From the NCBI GenBank assembly GCA_021828425.1, contig JAKARN010000034.1, positions 1 through 10,828 of the forward strand: a stretch of 10,828 bases of DNA, read 5' to 3'. This DNA is from Pseudomonadota bacterium (GTDB lineage Bacteria; Pseudomonadota; Gammaproteobacteria; JAKAQQ01). The position numbers and the translations under genes were made by a program. This document shows, piece after piece, positions 6,956-10,828 of this stretch; position 1 is the stretch's first letter, and the number at the start of each line of letters is the position of its first letter. Below the pieces are notes generated by a model. That model was not told the origin of the DNA. It saw only the letters and a program-made list of their open reading frames with translations, and ran no database searches.

Positions 6956-7873
6956 ATGCGGATACGAATGCCCATGAGTGACCTGGTCTCGCAAGCCGCT
7001 GCTCCCGGTTTCGAGGCTCGCGCTATCCAGCCGGCCCGGGAGTTGGGAGCCTACGAGGCCCTGTGGGCTCAGGAAGGCACATCCTTCAAGAAACTTGCGG
7101 ATGTGTTCCAGAAGCATCCCGGATCGGTGCCGTCGGATTTTGTCCCCAGGTCGGACGCGGAGCAGTACGCCCAACGGGCGCTTGTGGCCATCCGGGCGGA
7201 GGGTGCCAGACACTTTGGAATCCGGGTCCACGGCGGGGGTGAGTACCCGGAGAAGCTGCGTGACGCGCAACACCCCATCGAACTGCTCTACTTTCAGGGG
7301 AACTGGGATCTGACCAATTCACGCTGCATCGCCATTGTGGGCGCCCGCAAACCGAGTGAGGAAGGTTTGCGTCGAGCGGCGAAGCTGGCTCGCAACTTCG
7401 TGAGGGCTGGCTTCACGATCGTTTCCGGATTGGCACAGGGTATCGATACGGTGGCGCACACGACGGCCATCAAGGCTGGTGGACAAACCATCGCGGTATT
7501 GGGCACGCCGATTACCAAGTACTACCCATCCGAGAACAAGGCGCTCCAGCGGCGCATCGCGGATGACTACCTGGTCATCAGCCAGGTGCCTATCGTTCGT
7601 TACTCCCGTCAGACATTCAACGGCAACCGTTTCTTCTTCCCTGAACGCAACGTGACCATGTCGGCACTCACGGAAGCGACAGTCATTGTGGAGGCGGGTG
7701 AAACCTCGGGGACGCTGGTTCAGGCGCGTCATGTGCTCCAGCAGCGACGCAAGCTGTTCATTCTGGATAGCTGTTTCCGCAACCCGGCGTTGACATGGCC
7801 GGCGAAGTATCTGGAACGCGGTGCAATTCGCGTCATCGACTTTGACGAAGTCATGCAACACCTTGCTTCCTGA
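6956..7873 (+). CDS. Stand-alone DprA/SLOG-family protein (ShosA-like antitoxin candidate)
   Basis: DprA-family proteins bind single-stranded DNA or nucleotide ligands through a Rossmann-like SLOG fold. The 305-residue product has YPEKLRDAQHPIELLYFQGN near 97-116, VGARKPSEEG at 128-137, SGLAQGIDTVAH from 156, AVLGTPITKYYPSEN ending at 193, FPERN at 227-231 and EAGETSGTLVQAR at 245-257. These match the DprA core in order. The C-terminal winged-helix domain of many competence DprAs is absent. The gene is in a division operon rather than beside topA or the tsaC region, its usual chromosomal setting in gammaproteobacteria, and its base composition is lower in GC than its neighbours. It overlaps a broken partner ORF. 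Together this suggests the DprA-like half of a ShosTA-type toxin-antitoxin/defence pair, although a diverged competence DprA is possible. Starts at 6956, 6968 or 6974 are all possible; none has a strong Shine-Dalgarno sequence. Confidence 0.85.
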   Translation: MRIRMPMSDLVSQAAAPGFEARAIQPARELGAYEALWAQEGTSFKKLADVFQKHPGSVPSDFVPRSDAEQYAQRALVAIRAEGARHFGIRVHGGGEYPEKLRDAQHPIELLYFQGNWDLTNSRCIAIVGARKPSEEGLRRAAKLARNFVRAGFTIVSGLAQGIDTVAHTTAIKAGGQTIAVLGTPITKYYPSENKALQRRIADDYLVISQVPIVRYSRQTFNGNRFFFPERNVTMSALTEATVIVEAGETSGTLVQARHVLQQRRKLFILDSCFRNPALTWPAKYLERGAIRVIDFDEVMQHLAS

Positions 7874-8111
7874 CCGACTGACGCTGATTGACGAGACCAG
7901 TCGAGGGGATCATGTTTACCTTGAAGAGGGCGATCAATGCTACTTCATCGGGAGGTGTACTTGTAACCTCGGAGCGTTCAGTTGGGGCGGAATTCTCGCG
8001 ATTGCCACCATTGCGGGGACCGCTTTCGGGGTCCGTATTCTGGATACGCCAGTAAAGGTGGACACACGGGGTTTTCGTTTGGGCTGGACGTGGGGTTGCC
8101 GGTCCTGCTAG
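7863..8111 (+). pseudogene. Truncated partner of the DprA-like gene (PRTase/ShosT-like N-terminus)
   Basis: This frame overlaps the end of the DprA-like gene by 11 nt if TTG 7863 is used, and stops at TAG 8109-8111 after 82 codons. A GTG at 7821 is the only other reasonable start. The first part (LPDRLTLIDETSRGDHVYL, then EEGDQCYFIG) reads like a conserved N-terminus. From memory it resembles phosphoribosyltransferase-like proteins that accompany DprA homologues, where a GEYTAR-type stretch follows CYFIG; here it reads GRCTCNLGAFS and then loses resemblance. The rest is hydrophobic and then Gly/Arg-rich, with no PRPP-binding loop. I infer a toxin or effector gene cut off by a rearrangement. 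A genuine small ORF cannot be excluded, and the family link rests on recall, not on a search. Confidence 0.45.
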
Positions 8112-8132
8112 GAGCCTATTGAGGAAACACCT

Positions 8133-8141
8133 CCTGTGGCC
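8133..8141 (+). repeat. Right copy of the 9-bp direct repeat flanking the insert
   Basis: CCTGTGGCC, identical to 6240-6248. It lies 141 nt before the lpxC start, inside a run that ends in eight C residues (8140-8147). Collapsing the two copies into one would leave a ftsZ-lpxC spacer of about 190 nt, a normal size for gammaproteobacteria. Confidence 0.35.
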
Positions 8142-8178
8142 CCCCCCGGACCAGAGCCCATGGGCTTCCGCCAGTGGG

Positions 8179-8189
8179 TGTGATAACAT
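8179..8189 (+). promoter_or_regulatory. Candidate extended -10 promoter for lpxC
   Basis: TGTGATAACAT contains two overlapping extended -10 readings: TG-T-GATAAC and TG-A-TAACAT, the latter matching TATAAT at 4 of 6 positions. No -35 box is obvious, as is tolerated for extended -10 promoters. The site lies about 95 nt before the lpxC ATG, where lpxC often has its own promoter, and it is the most AT-rich spot in this spacer. Confidence 0.3.
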
Positions 8190-8282
8190 TCAAAACCCTG
8201 CCCGGAAGAGGCGGGAACCGCCTGGGTCCTGCTCCGCCCGGTCGGGTCACAGGGCCTTTCGATCCGTTCGAGGACCACACGC

Positions 8283-9197
8283 ATGCTTCAGCAACGTACG
8301 CTCCGCAACAGCATCAAGGCCACCGGCGTCGGGCTTCATACGGGAGTCAAGGTCTACATGTGCCTCAGGCCCGCCGCGCCCAATACCGGGATCCGCTTCC
8401 GGCGGGTTGACCTCCCGGAACCGGTCGAAATTCCGGCGAGCGGCTTGCAGGTCGGCGAGACGACGCTCGGGACCACCCTGGTCCACGACTCCGCCAAGGT
8501 TGCCACGGTGGAGCATCTCATGGCGGCCTTTGCCGGTCTCGGGATCGACAATGCCTATGTCGATCTCAGCGCGCCCGAAGTGCCGATCATGGACGGCAGC
8601 GCCGGACCCTTCGTTTTTCTGATCCAGTCGGCCGGGATCGAACTCCAGCCCGTGCCCAAGAAGTTCATCCGCCTGCTCAAGCCCCTCGAAGCCCGCCAGG
8701 AGGACAAGTGGGCGCGTCTCGAGCCCTACGACGGCTTTCGCGTGAGTGTCGAGATCGACTTTGACCATCCGGTTTTCCGCCGGCACTCGCAGCAGGCCAC
8801 CATCGATTTTTCAACGACCTCGTTTGTGAAGGAAATCAGCCGGGCCCGGACTTTCGGCTTCCTCCGGGATCTCGAGCTCCTGCGCATGCGCCAGCTCTCG
8901 CTCGGGGCCTCACTGGACAATGCCATTGCCATTGACGACTACCGGGTGCTGAACGAGGACGGGCTGCGTTACGAGGACGAGTTCGTCAAGCACAAGATTC
9001 TCGATGCGATCGGGGACCTCTATCTTCTGGGGCATGGCCTGATCGGTGCGTATACCGCCTACAAGTGCGGACACGGCATCAACAACGCCATGGTTCGCAC
9101 CCTCCTGGCAGCACCGGAGGCCTGGGAGGAGGTGACCTTCGAGGACGGCGAGCGTGCCCCCATCTTTTACCTCAACCCGGCGCACGCGGTGGCTTGA
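8283..9197 (+). CDS. lpxC: LpxC, UDP-3-O-acyl-N-acetylglucosamine deacetylase
   Basis: LpxC is the zinc-dependent cytosolic deacetylase that commits UDP-acyl-GlcNAc to lipid A synthesis. The 304 residues match the usual length of about 305. Zinc ligands are visible as H78 (in [10 protein letters not shown]), H237 and D241 (in [17 protein letters not shown]). E77 and H264 (in [11 protein letters not shown]) are the catalytic residues. The usual loop before that histidine is KSGH; here it is KCGH. The N-terminus [19 protein letters not shown] and [11 protein letters not shown] are also characteristic. The ATG at 8283 has CGAGGA (8269-8274) 8 nt upstream. Its transcription probably starts within the spacer, since the insert separates it from ftsZ. 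Confidence 0.98.
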   Translation: MLQQRTLRNSIKATGVGLHTGVKVYMCLRPAAPNTGIRFRRVDLPEPVEIPASGLQVGETTLGTTLVHDSAKVATVEHLMAAFAGLGIDNAYVDLSAPEVPIMDGSAGPFVFLIQSAGIELQPVPKKFIRLLKPLEARQEDKWARLEPYDGFRVSVEIDFDHPVFRRHSQQATIDFSTTSFVKEISRARTFGFLRDLELLRMRQLSLGASLDNAIAIDDYRVLNEDGLRYEDEFVKHKILDAIGDLYLLGHGLIGAYTAYKCGHGINNAMVRTLLAAPEAWEEVTFEDGERAPIFYLNPAHAVA

Positions 9198-9228
9198 AGG
9201 GCCCCCGGTTGCATTCCTTGGATCCGGC

Positions 9229-9612
9229 TCAGAGAAACCCGAATGGCCCGGCGGATGAGGGAGGGACGATCATGACCCGCAACTGGCGGAGGACGGAGCC
9301 CGTCGAGTGGGAGGCCTTCTCGAGAAGGCGGTTCTGCTCGAAACGGAACCGGGTCGCCCAGGCCGAACTGTCCGTGACCACGATGAGTGTCTCCCCGCTC
9401 CCGGCGGCCCACAGGCAGTGGGGGGCGAGTTCCGTCGCGAGACCGCTCCTGAGCTCCTGGGTCAGGCGGAAGGCGTGGTTCCCGAGGTCTACGAGAGAGT
9501 GGCCTCCGAGCTGGATTTCCCGAAGGACCTGGGTCAGGTCGGTAGGCGTGGGTTTTTCGCCGGATGGATCCACGGGAACGGTTCGTTGAGGGGCATGGGA
9601 TATGCACATCAT
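9229..9612 (-). CDS. dciA: DciA/DUF721 family protein, putative replicative helicase loader
   Basis: DciA is the ancestral loader and partner of the DnaB replicative helicase in bacteria lacking DnaC. The product is about 127 residues. Its core, LRSGLATELAPHCLWAAG, then ETLIVVTDSSAWATRFRF, then LRQLRVMIVP, fits DUF721: a short helical lead, then a KH-like fold with the hallmark (S)xAWATRLRF. It is convergent with lpxC (31-nt gap) and divergent from an M23 peptidase gene, the usual arrangement between lpxC and secA in gammaproteobacteria. The start is uncertain. ATG 9612 or 9609 gives a compact protein but overlaps the peptidase start by up to 11 nt. GTG 9642 or ATG 9639 has a GGAGG (9647-9643) very close upstream. 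GTG 9573 would avoid any overlap but lacks a ribosome site. Confidence 0.8.
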   Translation of the reverse strand: MMCISHAPQRTVPVDPSGEKPTPTDLTQVLREIQLGGHSLVDLGNHAFRLTQELRSGLATELAPHCLWAAGSGETLIVVTDSSAWATRFRFEQNRLLEKASHSTGSVLRQLRVMIVPPSSAGPFGFL

Positions 9613-10525
9613 ACTGGTCCGATCGAATGCCCGCTCCATCACCCTCCGGTGGAGTCGGCGGGCGGGTGCACTGGGGGCTCTTGCCGGCCTGGTTTTGATC
9701 GGCGGTTTCCTCGGGGTGGGCTACGAATGGGCCCGCTCCGGTGGATCCGTCTCGCCGGTGATCGTCGCCCACTGGCGCGGACACCTGGCTGCCGAGGCTG
9801 CCACGCTCCGGACCCTCAGGCGGGAGAACCGGTCGGAGATTGATGCCCTGGCCCAGCGGGTGGCCGGGCTTGAGGCCCGCATGAGCCAGCTCGACGCGCT
9901 CGGCGCGGTCCTCACCCAGCGTGCCGGGATCAGCCCGAAACTTTTCAACTTCAACGCTCCGGTTCCCGAGGGAGGACCCTCGAATCGATCCCGGGAGATC
10001 CCGCTTTCGGCCCACGAGCTGTCCGGACGCATCGACCGGCTGGCCGACCAGATCGGCGCCCAGCGGCTTGCGCTCCGCTCCCTCAACCGGCGGGTCGCGG
10101 AGACCCGTCTCCGGCGTCAGATCGTCCCCGAGGGACACCCGGTCCGGAGCTTTTGGGTCTCCTCGCCCTTCGGCTGGCGAATCGACCCCATCACCGGGCG
10201 GCTCGAGTTTCACGAAGGCATCGATCTTGCGGCACCGCAGGGCGAACCGATCCATGCAGTGGCCGCCGGGGTCGTGACCTGGGCGGGTCCACGCTACGGT
10301 TTCGGCAATATCGTGATCGTGAACGACGGGCAGGGTTACACGACTTATTACGCGCATTGCGAGAAGGTCTTTGTCAAGGTGGGGCAGGTGATCCGGCGGG
10401 GGTCCGTCATCGCCCTGGTCGGGGATACCGGCATGTCGACCGGCCCCCATGTGCATTTTGAAGTGCTGCGCAATGACCGGCCCCTCAATCCGGCTCCCTT
10501 TGTCTTCGCGTCGCGCGGTGGTTGA
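9602..10525 (+). CDS. Membrane-anchored M23 (LytM) peptidoglycan endopeptidase
   Basis: M23 zinc peptidases cut peptide cross-links in peptidoglycan. The 307 residues begin with a short basic tail (MHIILVRSNARS), then one membrane anchor at about 21-41. A periplasmic coiled-coil-like stretch follows (about 55-105, rich in Leu, Glu and Arg), a second helical segment at about 140-170, and a C-terminal LytM domain from about 185. The catalytic set is complete: H204 and D208 (FHEGIDLAAP), H252 (YYAHC) and H283/H285 (GPHVHFEV). It should therefore be active, unlike the EnvC/NlpD activators that lack zinc ligands. The ATG at 9602 has GAGGGG (9588-9593) 8 nt upstream, and the MHII beginning is typical of the family member next to dciA and secA. 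A role in division or envelope growth is inferred from the neighbours. Confidence 0.93.
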   Translation: MHIILVRSNARSITLRWSRRAGALGALAGLVLIGGFLGVGYEWARSGGSVSPVIVAHWRGHLAAEAATLRTLRRENRSEIDALAQRVAGLEARMSQLDALGAVLTQRAGISPKLFNFNAPVPEGGPSNRSREIPLSAHELSGRIDRLADQIGAQRLALRSLNRRVAETRLRRQIVPEGHPVRSFWVSSPFGWRIDPITGRLEFHEGIDLAAPQGEPIHAVAAGVVTWAGPRYGFGNIVIVNDGQGYTTYYAHCEKVFVKVGQVIRRGSVIALVGDTGMSTGPHVHFEVLRNDRPLNPAPFVFASRGG

Positions 10526-10814
10526 GGGCCGGTCTTCCCTCGGGTAGCGCTTCAGTCGTCCATCGGGAGGTACGGAGACCCGGGAAAGCATTTCTTTCTT
10601 CTTACAAGGCCTCCACCCCTTGCGAGCGGGCGGCGTATGTTTGCGCAGCGTTCCCTTGACCCATCCACGACCCTTCTCATGGGTCTCTTTCTTCAGCCGG
10701 GCAATGAGCGTCGCTCGGCGCACGCCCGACCGTCGCGCGGTCTCGCGGACGCGCAGGCCTCGATGCTTGATCTCAACGGCCTCGAGGAATTTTTTTGGCT
10801 TCTTCCTGCTTCAT
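10526..10814 (-). pseudogene. Frameshifted helix-turn-helix gene remnant
   Basis: On the reverse strand an ATG at 10814 begins MKQEEAKK and runs into a stretch of seven A (T at 10790-10796). The original frame stops soon after. Dropping one A gives a continuing frame, KKFLEAVEIKHRGLRVRETA and then RRSGVRRATLIARLKKE, which fits a psq/transposase-type helix-turn-helix (AV...G.SVRETAR..GV.RATL..RLK). Beyond it the frame is basic and runs antisense into the peptidase gene without a credible end, so the 3' boundary here is arbitrary. It looks like the 5' end of a small regulator or transposase gene, broken by a homopolymer change and by loss of its 3' part. A sequencing error in the A run is an alternative. 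secA would normally begin in this area on the forward strand, but I see no sign of it before the window ends. Confidence 0.35.
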
Positions 10815-10828
10815 TGCCCATATCCACC

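Noticed and set aside
8050..8075. GGTGGACAC with flanking AAA, resembling the end repeats of some IS21-like elements; a TGTCCAC near 6749 could be its inverted mate
   Set aside because: Only seven bases match between the two sites, there is no transposase, and the resemblance is from memory, so it is too weak to call an insertion-sequence end.
9198..9228. Possible bidirectional terminator between lpxC and dciA
   Set aside because: It contains only CCGG and GGGCCC self-complementary patches, with no stem longer than about 4 bp and no T tract.
10536..10590. Possible terminator after the M23 gene (CCCTCGGGT paired with ACCCGGGA)
   Set aside because: The arms pair imperfectly and the loop is long. 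The pyrimidine-rich stretch downstream is not a clean T tract.
9167..10723. 518-codon reverse-strand open frame opposite the M23 peptidase and the end of lpxC
   Set aside because: The frame covers the antisense of two real genes. Only its first segment, continuing the HTH-like sequence, looks meaningful, and that is reported separately.

Overview
The window is very GC-rich and almost entirely coding. It carries the 3' half of a division/cell-wall (dcw) cluster in the gammaproteobacterial order: murG (3' part) - murC - ddlB - ftsQ - ftsA - ftsZ - [insert] - lpxC - dciA (reverse) - M23 peptidase. The ftsZ-lpxC link, the DUF721/M23 pair after lpxC (normally followed by secA) and the protein motifs all point to a high-GC gammaproteobacterium or close relative. 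I cannot name the genus. murB is not between murC and ddlB, as in Escherichia and Pseudomonas.

Positions 1-6200 form a tight forward operon. murG/murC, murC/ddlB and ddlB/ftsQ each overlap by ATGA, ftsQ and ftsA are 15 nt apart, and ftsA and ftsZ are 69 nt apart. MurG and MurC make lipid II and UDP-MurNAc-L-Ala, and DdlB supplies D-Ala-D-Ala. FtsQ, FtsA and FtsZ build the divisome. The ftsA-ftsZ gap holds two tiny ORFs whose starts and stops interlock with the flanking genes, one with a strong Shine-Dalgarno sequence.

Positions 6201-8282 are the unusual part. Most gammaproteobacteria have a short, regulatory ftsZ-lpxC spacer. Here it is about 2.1 kb, visibly less GC-rich from about 6420, and contains a stand-alone DprA/SLOG-type protein (6956-7873). 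Overlapping its 3' end is an 82-codon ORF whose first 30 or so residues recall the N-terminus of phosphoribosyltransferase-like proteins paired with such DprA homologues (the ShosT/ShosA toxin-antitoxin defence type). The partner then breaks off. I read this as a transferred defence or TA module that kept its DprA-like half and lost most of the other half. A 9-bp direct repeat flanks the block; removing the block with one repeat copy leaves a normal-sized spacer of about 190 nt. Small palindromes and a 13-bp direct repeat lie in the otherwise empty 6237-6955.

Positions 8283-10525 return to host-like sequence. They hold lpxC (first committed step of lipid A synthesis), a convergent dciA (helicase loader family), and a membrane-anchored M23 endopeptidase with a complete zinc site. 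The dciA start is uncertain, and its likely start overlaps the peptidase start. After the peptidase, where secA is expected, the last 300 bp hold on the reverse strand what looks like a frameshifted helix-turn-helix gene remnant.
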